Source: Chroococcidiopsidaceae cyanobacterium YX2bin18 (lineage in GTDB: Bacteria; Cyanobacteriota; Cyanobacteriia; Cyanobacteriales; Chroococcidiopsidaceae). From it: DNA of 39,069 bases. Of this stretch, positions 1 through 8,130 are shown piece by piece (positions within the stretch are counted from its first letter, which is position 1; each line of letters begins with the position of its first letter). The notes below the pieces were generated by a model, which made no database searches, was not told the DNA's origin, and saw only the letters and a list, made by a program, of their open reading frames with translations. The DNA lies in NCBI GenBank assembly GCA_030446505.1, contig JAUJND010000030.1, positions 1 through 39,069 on the forward strand. The letters run 5' to 3'. Both the position numbers and the translations under genes were made by a program.

Positions 1-299
1 AATACTGCAAAGAACTTATAGGTAAACCTAACGTACTTTTTGTAAAGTATGAGGATATGGTAAATAACTTTGATACATGGCTACATACTATAATTAAATA
101 CCTAGAACTTGACGTTAGCCAAGAAAAGGTAAACAAAATAATTAGTGAGGCTGACTTTACAGTAGACAAAGAAGATATACATTCTCACAAAAGACAGGTA
201 ACACCGGGAGATCATAAGCGAAAATTAAAGCCGGAAAGTATTGATACTCTAAATTCGCAGTTCGGTGAAGTTCTAGATTTACTTGGTTACGAAAGGTAA
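1..299 (+). CDS. Sulfotransferase family protein, C-terminal end (partial)
   Basis: The reading frame is already open at base 3 and runs to a TAA at 297-299, so the gene enters from outside the window. The visible 98 residues begin with a stretch ending FVKYEDM, which resembles the 'VLxVRYEDL' segment that follows the PAPS-binding core in Sulfotransfer_1-type enzymes. It continues with the helical tail typical of that family (KYLELD, then a late KPESIDTLNSQFGEVLDLLGY stretch in several parts). Such enzymes move a sulfuryl group from PAPS to a sugar, lipid or protein acceptor. The acceptor cannot be read from this fragment. The family call rests on the pattern of the C-terminus only; the P-loop-like PAPS site lies outside the window. 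An internal ATG at position 57 is not a credible start because similarity continues upstream of it. Confidence 0.6.
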   Translation, partial: YCKELIGKPNVLFVKYEDMVNNFDTWLHTIIKYLELDVSQEKVNKIISEADFTVDKEDIHSHKRQVTPGDHKRKLKPESIDTLNSQFGEVLDLLGYER

Positions 300-419
300 G
301 GATATTGTCATTAAGGAAATACTGAATATAAAAAATGCAGTTATCAGATATTGCGTCTGGCTCTATTTTCGTTCCTTCTATCTGATTCAAACTCATGATA
401 GCCCCGTTTAAAGCTTTTG

Positions 420-2324
420 CTAACCACATCTAGCTGAGCGTTGTTGCTGCCGCTTCTGAATTTGCTCTAGACTGCCAGTGGGGATAGAGGAAATTAATGC
501 TCGCGTGTATTCTTCTTTGGGTTCATGGTAAAGGCTTTCAGAGTCTCCTTGCTCGACAATTTGACCACTGTTCATCACCAAGATGCGATCGCTCATAAAC
601 TTCACTACACTCAAGTCGTGGGAAATAAAAATGTAGGTGAGGTTAAACTCCTCCTGTAATTCTTTTAAAAGATTCAGCACTTGCGCCTGCACCGAAACAT
701 CTAGAGAAGAGACTGATTCATCACAAATAATAAACTTGGGATTGAGAGCTAAGGCGCGGGCAATAGAAATTCTCTGACGTTGACCGCCAGAAAATTCATG
801 CGGATAGCGGTTCATTCGGTTAGGATTTAAACCTACACGCTCTAGCAAGTAAACTGCTCGTTCGCGGCGTTGTCGTTGTGTCTTTCCCGCTGAATGAATT
901 AACAGTGGCTCCATCACAGCATCACCAATCTTCATCCGCGGGTCAAGGGAGCTAAAAGGGTTCTGGAAGATAATTTGCATCTCCTGGCGTAACTGCCGTA
1001 GTAGATGCCCACTCAGAGTTGTGATATTTTGCCCCTCAAACAATATTTGACCACCTATCGGTTCTATTAATCGTAGTAATGTTCGACCTAGTGTTGTTTT
1101 ACCGCAGCCAGATTCTCCAACTAAACCAAGTGTTTCGCCTGGGTAGACTTCCAAGGAAACGCCATTAACCGCCATCAGATAGCGTCTTGTTTGACCAAAT
1201 ACCCCACGCACTGGGAAGCCAACTTGGAGGTTATGAACTTCCAAAAGAGGCTGCTGTCGCTGGAGTTTGAGCAAACGTTGTTTTTGTGCCTCGCCGCTGA
1301 CTTGGGGGGGAATATCCGGCTTTTTTTCTTGAATTTCCACTCCCCTTGGCGTTGTTTCAATGCTCATGAAATCAGAAACCGTGAGCAGATGCTGAGGTCG
1401 TCGTTCTAGACTGGGACGACAAGCTAGTAAACCTTTGGTATAAGGATGCTGGGGGTTGGAAAAAATTTGCCCTACCGAACCATACTCAACAATTTTACCT
1501 TGATACATTACGGCAACACAGTCCGCAATTTCCGCAATCAGCCCTAAATCGTGGGTAATAAACATCATTGACATTTGGCGGCGGGCACTTTGCATAAGCC
1601 CTGTTGGGGCATCGCGTAACTCGCGCAATAAGTCAAGAATAGTTGCTTGCACTGTAACATCTAAAGCTGTAGTTGGTTCATCCGCAATCAACACAGCTGG
1701 GTTACAGGAAATAGCGATTGCAATCATTACTCGTTGTAGTTGACCGCCAGAAATTTCATGAGGATAGCGGTCAAGCATTGCTTGTTTTTGCTGGTTCACT
1801 AGCTGCCGCAACTTGCGCTTGTCCAGCTTAGATTGTTTGTCTAGATACTCCTGACGCAACTCCTCATCGCTCTTGAGAAGTTTAACTTCTTGGAGACGGG
1901 CGATCGCTTGCCGTCGTGCTTCTGCTTGTGAAATATTTTGGTGCTGTCTAATTGCTTCCATTAGCTGAAACCCACAAGTATAGACTGGGTTAAGCGAACT
2001 CATTGGTTCTTGGAAGATCATCCCAATTTGACCACCTCGGTATTTCTGCATTTGCTTTTGCGGTAGCTGAACTAGATTGATCGGTTCTGCACCTTCCTCT
2101 GACCGCAGCCAAATTTCTCCCCCACTTACTTTGCCTGGGGTCGGCACTAAACCCATTACAGCTAGGGATGTTACTGATTTACCCGATCCCGACTCTCCCA
2201 CAATTCCTAGGGTCTGACCTCGATGAACCTGAAAAGAAATACCATCAACGGCTGTAATCAGCTTTTCGTCAGTAGGAAACTCAACCCGTAGATCGCGAAC
2301 GTCCAGAACGATTTCTTTACTCAT
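420..2324 (-). CDS. Fused dipeptide/oligopeptide-type ABC transporter ATP-binding protein (two nucleotide-binding domains)
   Basis: This 634-residue cytoplasmic ATPase carries two complete ABC domains in one chain, the arrangement seen in GsiA/YejF-like proteins and equivalent to DppD fused to DppF. Domain 1 has Walker A GESGSGKS (43-50), signature ISGGQ (191-195), Walker B ending LIADEP (212-217) and switch histidine ITHD. Domain 2 has Walker A GESGCGKT (403-410), signature FSGGQRQR (511-518), a Walker B reading FIICDES (531-537) and ISHD. The DES replaces the usual DEP, so the catalytic Glu is kept. The oligopeptide/dipeptide C-terminal extension (NPxHPYTKGL) follows domain 1. Such proteins power import of peptides, glutathione or nickel through two permeases and a binding protein, none of which is nearby. 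I chose the ATG at 2324 over a TTG five codons earlier. The gene is intact. Confidence 0.9.
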   Translation of the reverse strand: MSKEIVLDVRDLRVEFPTDEKLITAVDGISFQVHRGQTLGIVGESGSGKSVTSLAVMGLVPTPGKVSGGEIWLRSEEGAEPINLVQLPQKQMQKYRGGQIGMIFQEPMSSLNPVYTCGFQLMEAIRQHQNISQAEARRQAIARLQEVKLLKSDEELRQEYLDKQSKLDKRKLRQLVNQQKQAMLDRYPHEISGGQLQRVMIAIAISCNPAVLIADEPTTALDVTVQATILDLLRELRDAPTGLMQSARRQMSMMFITHDLGLIAEIADCVAVMYQGKIVEYGSVGQIFSNPQHPYTKGLLACRPSLERRPQHLLTVSDFMSIETTPRGVEIQEKKPDIPPQVSGEAQKQRLLKLQRQQPLLEVHNLQVGFPVRGVFGQTRRYLMAVNGVSLEVYPGETLGLVGESGCGKTTLGRTLLRLIEPIGGQILFEGQNITTLSGHLLRQLRQEMQIIFQNPFSSLDPRMKIGDAVMEPLLIHSAGKTQRQRRERAVYLLERVGLNPNRMNRYPHEFSGGQRQRISIARALALNPKFIICDESVSSLDVSVQAQVLNLLKELQEEFNLTYIFISHDLSVVKFMSDRILVMNSGQIVEQGDSESLYHEPKEEYTRALISSIPTGSLEQIQKRQQQRSARCG

Positions 2325-2339
2325 AGGAGTCGGTAACAA

Positions 2340-2917
2340 AGATTAACTCAAAATTAACTGGATTTTAACAGTGCTTTATATAATAATTTGTTAATTTGAC
2401 TGTTATTTTCTCCTAAATTTAATTTAGCTAAAGTTTTGTCGGCTTTTATAAAGGCTGAACTTTAGTAGAGACAAAACTAGCTTTCCTACTTGAGTAGCTT
2501 TATTCCATTAGCCTTGATAAAGCTTAAATTGGCTTTTCTACCCTTACCTTTATACAATTTTTATTCAATTGAGATAAGTACTGATAGTTGTGATAATTAT
2601 ACTGCCTTGAAGCTTAACGTTTATTGAGTTTTTATTTAAACTTAAGCTATTAAGTTTTACAGAAGATTTCTGTAAAAATACTTAATATGCATACATATAA
2701 TTATACTAAATTTAACATCAGGCTAAAAATAGAACCTTTTTATCGCACTAGCTTTTTAAAGCATGGTAGCTGTAAAACTCTAATAAGTTAGTAATAGCTC
2801 CATTTGTAGAACACGGGTATATCCTTAAAGCCATGGCTGAAATTTTGCCCTGCTTGATTTCGCTAGCTAGCAACTTGGATTAAATAATCGCAGGTTAAAG
2901 GACTTCAATTAGTCTTA
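2340..2917. other. Non-coding, AT-rich spacer
   Basis: About 580 bases between the ABC ATPase start and the left target duplication of the beta-lactamase unit. It is rich in A+T, has stops in all frames and holds no ORF, tRNA or convincing hairpin that I can see. The ATPase promoter must lie in its left part. Confidence 0.5.
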
Positions 2918-2926
2918 GTGGAAGAG
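2918..2926 (+). repeat. Left target-site duplication GTGGAAGAG
   Basis: Nine bases identical to 4166-4174 and directly abutting the left inverted repeat. The bases on either outer side do not extend the match, so the duplication is exactly 9 bp. Confidence 0.8.
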
Positions 2927-2949
2927 GGGTGTGGTCAAAAGTAGTTGGT
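2927..2949 (+). repeat. Left terminal inverted repeat of the beta-lactamase unit
   Basis: It begins GGGTGTGGTCAAAA and ends AGTTGGT. It matches the reverse complement of 4143-4165 except for two adjacent bases (GT versus CC) in the middle. Weaker similarity continues about 12 bases further inward on both ends. Confidence 0.8.
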
Positions 2950-3153
2950 GGACAGGTAACGCTCAACCCACATAGAAGTATCACAGTATTTGATGGAGAA
3001 CTGAAAATAATTGCACTAGCATTTATGCTTAGAAATGGTCGCGTTTAACGGCGATATGAGCGGCGACAGATGGACTATAACGATAGACGAGAATGCTCTC
3101 TGCTGTCCGCAAAGAGCGCGTTGTTGTGCCGCATTACACAACAGATAGATTAC

Positions 3154-4023
3154 TTACAGTACCGCAAGCTCTTTGAGACAACGGCGTGTTAACTCTATTC
3201 GGGCTGCTGGATCTTTTTTGTTACGAATGTCGATGTTAGTGGCGAAAAAGTAAACATTCTTGCCCTTCTCCAAGTAACCCACATACCATCCAATTTTCGG
3301 CGTTACATTGTCCACAAAACCAACCCAGCCTGTCTTACCTCTAATTGTGTAGTCTGGAGTCTGCTCCATCAGCATAATGTCTTTGACAATAGAGAGTGCT
3401 CGCTTGGAGAAAGGTAAGTTGTTATTGTAGAGACGACGGAGAAACTGGATTTGCTCGCTTGGTGTAATTCGCAGTTCTCCCTCTAACCAGAATTTATCAA
3501 TATCATCTTTACCACCAATTGTTTGGTTGCCGTATCCTACTTGAGTCACCCATTTTTGCATCTGCTCATGCCCCACTCGACGAGCTAGAACTTGGTAAAA
3601 CCAAATGGCAGAAAGCTTGATTGCCTCTCTCATATTCAAGTCTCGGTTCCACTCAGGAAGCTTTCTTTGAATGCCGTCCCACGTTAGAACCGCAATTTCG
3701 TCTGAAATAACCCCAGTTTCTAAGGCAATCAGGGAGTTGAGAATCTTAAATGTAGATGCAGGCAAGAAAGCTGTTGCGTTACGCGGCGCGTTGTGTTGAT
3801 AAACGCGCTCATTGTCCGCGCCGTAGATTAGAATCGAACCTTCAACCCCTAGTTCTCGAAAGTGCCGTCCAAAATCAATGTTCTGAGCGACATCTACACG
3901 AGATGGAAGCTCAATAATCGCTGATCTTGGCGTTGATGCTGATTGCATTGTCTGAAATAAGATAGAGACGGTGCAACTCAACACAACGAGAACAATAATT
4001 GCAAAGCGAACTATTTGGTTCAT
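3154..4023 (-). CDS. Class D (OXA-type) beta-lactamase family protein
   Basis: This is a serine beta-lactamase/penicillin-recognising fold of 289 residues, a normal class D length. From the ATG at 4023 all class D landmarks are present: S90-T-F-K93 (active serine and the lysine that is normally carbamylated), S138-A-I (usual motif S-x-V), Y164-G-N, the conserved Trp in FWLEGELRI (179) and K230-T-G before GWVGF. Residues 5-20 form a hydrophobic signal/anchor, with Cys17 in a weak lipobox-like context, so the enzyme should be exported. The frame stays open for 39 further codons upstream (to 4140), but that stretch does not look like a signal sequence, so I prefer 4023. It lies alone between inverted repeats with a 9-bp target duplication. 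Activity against beta-lactams is inferred from motifs. A role in peptidoglycan metabolism or sensing (BlaR-sensor-like domains share the fold) remains possible. Confidence 0.9.
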   Translation of the reverse strand: MNQIVRFAIIVLVVLSCTVSILFQTMQSASTPRSAIIELPSRVDVAQNIDFGRHFRELGVEGSILIYGADNERVYQHNAPRNATAFLPASTFKILNSLIALETGVISDEIAVLTWDGIQRKLPEWNRDLNMREAIKLSAIWFYQVLARRVGHEQMQKWVTQVGYGNQTIGGKDDIDKFWLEGELRITPSEQIQFLRRLYNNNLPFSKRALSIVKDIMLMEQTPDYTIRGKTGWVGFVDNVTPKIGWYVGYLEKGKNVYFFATNIDIRNKKDPAARIELTRRCLKELAVL

Positions 4024-4142
4024 AAGCTTGGGTGAGTTAGTGGAGTAATGAGCAGCCTTGAATAAAATACTAAACTCTTGGATTTCGGAGCTTGAGATGC
4101 AACAACCGTCAAGATTCTGAACACAAATAGATAACCTCATCT

Positions 4143-4165
4143 ACCAACTGGTTTTGACCACACCC
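4143..4165 (-). repeat. Right terminal inverted repeat of the beta-lactamase unit
   Basis: Reads ACCAACT...GACCACACCC on the plus strand, the inverse of 2927-2949 with 21/23 identity. Confidence 0.8.
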
Positions 4166-4174
4166 GTGGAAGAG
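4166..4174 (+). repeat. Right target-site duplication GTGGAAGAG
   Basis: Identical to 2918-2926 and directly adjoining the right inverted repeat. Confidence 0.8.
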
Positions 4175-4206
4175 CGTTTGCCTAGTTCGCGAATTTTACT
4201 TGCCAG
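4175..4206. repeat. Partial copy of a dispersed genomic repeat
   Basis: These 32 bases (core CCTAGTTCGCGAATTT) match 36781-36812 at 25 of 32 positions, nearly all differences being transitions. The beta-lactamase unit inserted immediately beside it, so the rest of this repeat copy may have been the target. Confidence 0.5.
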
Positions 4207-4216
4207 ATACTATAAG

Positions 4217-5665
4217 CTAGCCTCTATTTTGCCGCTCTTTGAGTTTCAGTAAAATCTCCGCGTGTACCTCGCGGGTAAGTGGGTAAAAATATGCCAAAAC
4301 TAAGCCACAAATTAAAGCAATCATTGGCAGAGGACCAACAGCAAAGCGGATTGCTTGGAGGGCTGAATCTGGTTGAATTGGTAATGCATTTTGTCCTGGA
4401 ACAGCCTCTTTAAAACCAGATATTGCTAAGGCTCTGCTAACCAAATATAGCCCCAAAGCTAGACCGAGTTTTTGCAAGAAAACCATGAAGGCGTAAAAAA
4501 TTCCTTCGCGGCGTTGTCCGGTATTGAGTTCATCTAGTTCAATAACATCTGGAATCATTGACCAGGGAATTAGATAAGCTGTAGAAACACCAATACCTGC
4601 CATTATTGCTAAAACGTACAGCAAACCGATTTGGTCAGGCTGGAGAAAAAATAATCCTGCTTGGGCAATAATCCATAAACTCATGCCCATGAAATAAACA
4701 GCTTTTTTACCTAATCGCTTACTTAAAGGACCCCAAACAAATAGCATTAATAAAGCAGTACCTTGAACTCCTATCAAAACTATTGGTACGTCTGATTCCT
4801 TGAAACGCATCCAGTTGACTACAAAGTAGGGAATAATACTTGCTGTTAACTGCACAGCTAGCCAAGAACAAAGATAGATACCGATCACAAATAGAAAAGG
4901 TCGGTTGCTGAAGACGATTTTTAGCTGTTCGCCGATGGGAATAGATGGAGGTGACACAGCAAGAGTACGTTTTGCTTCAAAAGCTAAGACGCGATCGCGC
5001 ACCCCAAAAACACACCAATATAATGACAAAACCGAAATCACTCCACAGACTGCTGCTAGAACTAGATACTGTAAGGAGCGATCAGTGATATTAGCAAAAA
5101 TAACTTGCGCCAAAAGCAATGACACAATGCTACCGCCTATCGAAAAACCAAAGCGAAAACTGTTAAGGCTAGTGCGTTCGTCGTAATCTTGGGTTAGTTC
5201 TGGAGTCATTGCCGTATAGGGCAAATTGACAACAGTGTAAAATACCTGAGATATTATGCCGATTACTACGTAATACCAAAACAAACTCCACATTTGGGCA
5301 GTGCGATCGGCAGCAAATGGCGGTATAGTCCACTGTAAAAAAAAGAAAGCCCCAAACGGAATTGCTCCATAAAACAGCCAGGGAAGACGACGACCCCAGT
5401 GACGAGATTTTGTTTTGTCTGTCAAAAGCCCCACCAGCGGGTCGTTTACTGCATCCCAAATTTTGCCAATCAGCAGGATTCTACCCGCTAATTCTGCCGG
5501 AATACCAGCAACATTCGTAAAAAATATCAGCAGGAAAAATACTGTAATATTCGCAGTAATTGCTGGTCCTAAATCTCCTGCACCATAAGCCAGTTTTGTT
5601 TTTAAGTTCAGCTTTTCGTGCTCAGGAGTTTCTTTAGGATAAGCACTAGGGGAAGTATTGCTCAT
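4217..5665 (-). CDS. GPH-family (MelB-like) cation:sugar symporter, MFS superfamily
   Basis: A 482-residue inner-membrane transporter with about twelve hydrophobic helices. The N-terminus (LAYGAGDLG, then FFTNVAGIPAELAG) and the loop DAVNDPLVGLLTDKTKS followed by WGRRLPWLFYGA are the hallmark of the glycoside-pentoside-hexuronide symporters, in which the Asp residues of helix II and the DP-x-x-G-xx-x-D loop take part in coupling sodium or proton entry to sugar uptake. The second half contains the repeat-related loop before the LNTGQRREGIFYA motif, also conserved in the family. The ATG at 5665 is preferred to an upstream in-frame TTG at 5677; AAGGT precedes it. It is divergent from the phosphoribosyltransferase gene with a very short shared promoter region. 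The substrate cannot be inferred from sequence or neighbours. Confidence 0.85.
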   Translation of the reverse strand: MSNTSPSAYPKETPEHEKLNLKTKLAYGAGDLGPAITANITVFFLLIFFTNVAGIPAELAGRILLIGKIWDAVNDPLVGLLTDKTKSRHWGRRLPWLFYGAIPFGAFFFLQWTIPPFAADRTAQMWSLFWYYVVIGIISQVFYTVVNLPYTAMTPELTQDYDERTSLNSFRFGFSIGGSIVSLLLAQVIFANITDRSLQYLVLAAVCGVISVLSLYWCVFGVRDRVLAFEAKRTLAVSPPSIPIGEQLKIVFSNRPFLFVIGIYLCSWLAVQLTASIIPYFVVNWMRFKESDVPIVLIGVQGTALLMLFVWGPLSKRLGKKAVYFMGMSLWIIAQAGLFFLQPDQIGLLYVLAIMAGIGVSTAYLIPWSMIPDVIELDELNTGQRREGIFYAFMVFLQKLGLALGLYLVSRALAISGFKEAVPGQNALPIQPDSALQAIRFAVGPLPMIALICGLVLAYFYPLTREVHAEILLKLKERQNRG

Positions 5666-5690
5666 AACACCTTGCAAAATATTAAAATAA

Positions 5691-6245
5691 ATGGCTTGCC
5701 ACTCAGTATTGGATCAAAATCCACCTGTTATGCCACAATACATTTCCTGGTCAGATTATCACCAAAAAATTGAGCAGCTAGCAGTCAAGATTTATCAATC
5801 AAAATGGGAATTCAATCAAATCGTCTGCCTTGCCAGGGGTGGATTACGCATTGGTGATATTCTGTCGCGGATCTACAAGCAGCCGCTAGCGATTTTAGCA
5901 ACTTCGTCTTACTCAGGTGACAAAAGAGGGACTTTAAGCTTTTCTGACCATTTAACTATGACGACCAATTTAGGCTCAAGCATTCTCTTAGTCGATGACC
6001 TAGTAGACTCTGGCATTACGCTCGAGCAGACTCTACCATGGCTAAAACAGCATTACACGCAAATAGTAGAAATTCGCACTGCCGTACTCTGGTACAAAGC
6101 CTGCTCGGTTATCGTTCCGGATTATTATGTCGACTATTTACCGGATAACCCTTGGATTCACCAGCCCTTTGAACACTATGAGAAAATGAACCCAGCTGAA
6201 CTAGCAGCAACCTACTCCTTCAGCACTCAGCCCTCAGCAAACTGA
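5691..6245 (+). CDS. Phosphoribosyltransferase family protein (Gpt/xanthine-hypoxanthine type)
   Basis: A type I phosphoribosyltransferase of 184 residues, or 171 if it starts at the Met at 5730 (MPQYISW), which fits related proteins better. The PRPP-binding signature ILLVDDLVDSGITL lies about 85-98 residues from that Met, and the CLARGGLRIGD segment forms the preceding pyrophosphate loop. The tail NPWIHQPFEHYE resembles the C-terminal hood of Gpt-like enzymes ('D.WI.FPWE'). Such cytoplasmic enzymes join a purine base to PRPP to make a nucleotide. The base specificity is not visible. It is transcribed away from the symporter gene, and a shared regulatory region of under 70 bases separates them. 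The gene is intact. Confidence 0.85.
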   Translation: MACHSVLDQNPPVMPQYISWSDYHQKIEQLAVKIYQSKWEFNQIVCLARGGLRIGDILSRIYKQPLAILATSSYSGDKRGTLSFSDHLTMTTNLGSSILLVDDLVDSGITLEQTLPWLKQHYTQIVEIRTAVLWYKACSVIVPDYYVDYLPDNPWIHQPFEHYEKMNPAELAATYSFSTQPSAN

Positions 6246-6248
6246 TAG

Positions 6249-7209
6249 TTACACACCAAATAGCCATAACCAAATTGGTAACGTCACGAGGAGTCCAGCA
6301 GATCCGGCTGCCAAGGCAGTAACGGTTAAATCACGATCAAGATTGTAAGCTTCTGCTATTACTAGCGTGGCAAAAGCTGGAGGCATTGCCATTTGGAGAA
6401 CAATTACTAGTTGCGTTGAACCAGTTAGACCAAAAAGCGATAAAGCACTACCCAGCATTAAAGGAACTAGCAGCATTTTAATTACTAAGCTAATTGATGC
6501 TCGTGGCAAGCTGTTCCAAGATTTGAGTTTGCTTAGTCGCATCCCGATTAGCACCAAAGACAGCGCCACACCCGTCCAAGCTAACCTGTACAAGCTCACT
6601 TCAATTATGTTAGGCAACGGCAGTTCACGCCAAGCCAAGCCAAAGCCAAAGCTCCACAGTGTAGGATTAATTACCATCGCCTCTAGCTGCCGATTGTGAA
6701 CACTTCTGCCAAAGTGAGCAGCTAAAAAACCACACTAACCCATAAGCTGCCAGCGTTGTACCCAACAGATCGTAAAACAGCGCAAAAGCAAAGTATTTAG
6801 TACCCACAAAAGCCAATGTAACAGGGTAGCCTATATAACCTGTATTCCCAACCATTGCCGCTAGAATAAAGCTGCCTTGAGTTGGTTGACTCCATGAGCT
6901 TGGTACGGTATGGCTTATATAAGCGTTCCCCTGCTCTACGTCATTTTTTAAGTAAGCTTGCCAATTAATCCAAGCCCAAGCTAAGCCCGCTCCCAGTAAA
7001 ATTGCTACCCAAGCAACTATCGGTGCAACCCAAATCGCTCTTGACAAATCAGCTTGACGTAGAAAGGCTATATTACTGATAGGTACACCTATCCAGAAAA
7101 GAAACTTACCAAAATAAGCATGAACATCTTTTGGAAGTTTAGTGACAAGAATTAATCCTAAAAGGACTAATCCTACCAGGTGTATATAAAGTTCTAGAAT
7201 CTTTATCAA
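6249..7209 (-). pseudogene. AEC (auxin-efflux-carrier) family permease, split by a frameshift
   Basis: Two minus-strand frames, 7209-6667 and 6677-6249, together give the roughly 320 residues and ten hydrophobic segments of an AEC-family transporter. The first ends ...GLVWFF then runs out of frame to a TAA. Removing one base from the run of six A on the plus strand (6724-6729) joins it to LAAHFGRSVHNRQLEAM and on to MVINPTLWSFGFGLA, which is continuous family sequence. So a single-base insertion in a homopolymer breaks the gene. It may be a true pseudogene, a sequencing artefact or a slippage-decoded gene. The apparent start is TTG at 7209. The family exports organic anions or auxin-like compounds. 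The gene ends three bases after the convergent phosphoribosyltransferase gene. Confidence 0.8.
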
Positions 7210-7812
7210 TTTTTTTGTTTAAGTTTTGCCCGTCAGAGAAATACTTTTGCTACTACTACACTATACAAAGTACAAAATTCTTTTCCCTGCTTAAATATTT
7301 TTTAGTGCAATACCGGGTTAAGAACACGCAAGGCATACTATGGTTCAGCGCCTCTAAGCTTTGGTTTGCTTCCTTTAAGCTTTGAGCGTTCAAATCTTAG
7401 TGTACTTATTAGACAGTAGGTAGTGTTTTTACATAGCTACTTCAATGTATTTGCAAATTTGAATTTGCTAAGGTAGGTATGTTTACGGATAATAAATGAC
7501 ATTTGCTGAAAGCCATGCCTGTAAATGATCCCCAGGATAGATAAGGTAATCTAGGGGCAGGCTATATATTAGTCTTATAGTTGAGATCAAACTTAGCGAG
7601 AAATGGCTGTTCTAGTTCCAAATGTTTTGGAATTAAATAGTTAGCACAACTGTACCTTTAAAAACAAATTTAAAGTCCACCAAACGCTCAATTGAGTGTT
7701 AGCAATTGCTAAACAACCTACTCAAAAGTTGTATTTCTTTTTTCAATGACCGTATTTCTGCCCTCAAATTAACGTTTTAGCAAAAAATATTTCACAGCTA
7801 CGGAGATAAAAA
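7210..7812. other. Long spacer with no recognised gene
   Basis: About 600 AT-rich bases between the AEC gene and the small zinc-ribbon gene. I see a repeated TAAGCTTTG at about 7355 and 7377 and a possible interrupted stem (GCCTG...CAGGC) near 7524-7561, neither strong. The sequence before 7813 must hold the promoter of the downstream gene. Confidence 0.4.
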
Positions 7813-7989
7813 ATGAAAATGGGAACCAATAGTTGTCCATGTTGTGGTAGTTCTGTACTACGTCATGCGCGTCAGGGTGGAGTTTACTGGTTTTGTCCAT
7901 CCTGTTGGCAAGAAGTACCACTTTTAACCGTTAGCCAAGTGCCTCAGGCAAAAGTTGTTGTACATTCGCCCTTGGTAGCGGTGAAGTGA
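7813..7989 (+). CDS. Small zinc-ribbon protein (58 residues)
   Basis: An ATG preceded by GGAG (7802-7805, spacing 7) opens a 58-codon frame ending in TGA at 7987-7989. The protein has two CxxC knuckles, C8-P-C-C11 and C28-P-S-C31, separated by a basic/aromatic segment with RHARQGGVYWFCPSCWQE, a classic zinc-ribbon spacing. The hydrophobic tail (KVVVHSPLVAV) has no obvious domain. Small proteins of this pattern (CPCC...YWFCPSCWQ) are common in cyanobacteria and I recognise the pattern but no function. The good ribosome site, the codon-level conservation of the motif and the 600-base upstream region support a real gene. A nucleic-acid or protein-interaction role is only a guess. Confidence 0.75.
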   Translation: MKMGTNSCPCCGSSVLRHARQGGVYWFCPSCWQEVPLLTVSQVPQAKVVVHSPLVAVK

Positions 7990-8130
7990 TAACCATCCTA
8001 CCTATTAAACGGTAAGGTTACAAATAATGTAAGACGCGAGAGGGGTGCTACTAACAACTTGTCTCAATCATCTTAAGAGTTGTATCTGCCCTGATAAAAT
8101 CTGCTATGGACACACGCATGGCAGTTCCCA

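Larger units (their letters stand above)
2918..4174. mobile_element. Transposon-like unit carrying a class D beta-lactamase, without transposase
   Basis: A 1,239-bp segment (2927-4165) is bounded by 23-bp terminal inverted repeats matching at 21 of 23 positions. It is flanked on both sides by the identical 9-mer GTGGAAGAG (2918-2926 and 4166-4174), as expected for a target-site duplication. The only substantial gene inside is the class D beta-lactamase on the minus strand; no transposase is present. The structure fits a non-autonomous passenger-gene element mobilised in trans by an IS sharing these ends. Nine-base duplications are made by several DDE families, including IS1 and some IS4-type elements, so the helper family is not determined. 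The perfect duplication suggests the insertion is fairly recent relative to the decayed IS remnants elsewhere in the window. Confidence 0.8.

Noticed and set aside
157..429. 90-codon minus-strand open frame overlapping the sulfotransferase end
   Set aside because: It overlaps a supported gene, has no family pattern, and reads as an antisense shadow in AT-rich DNA.
4024..4140. Longer beta-lactamase start with 39 extra residues
   Set aside because: The extra residues contain several Cys and no signal sequence; the Met at 4023 precedes a proper hydrophobic export signal.
6724..6729. Programmed -1 frameshift signal in the AEC gene
   Set aside because: The run of T on the coding strand resembles a slippery site, but restoring the frame needs +1 (skip one base), not -1, and I see no stimulatory structure.
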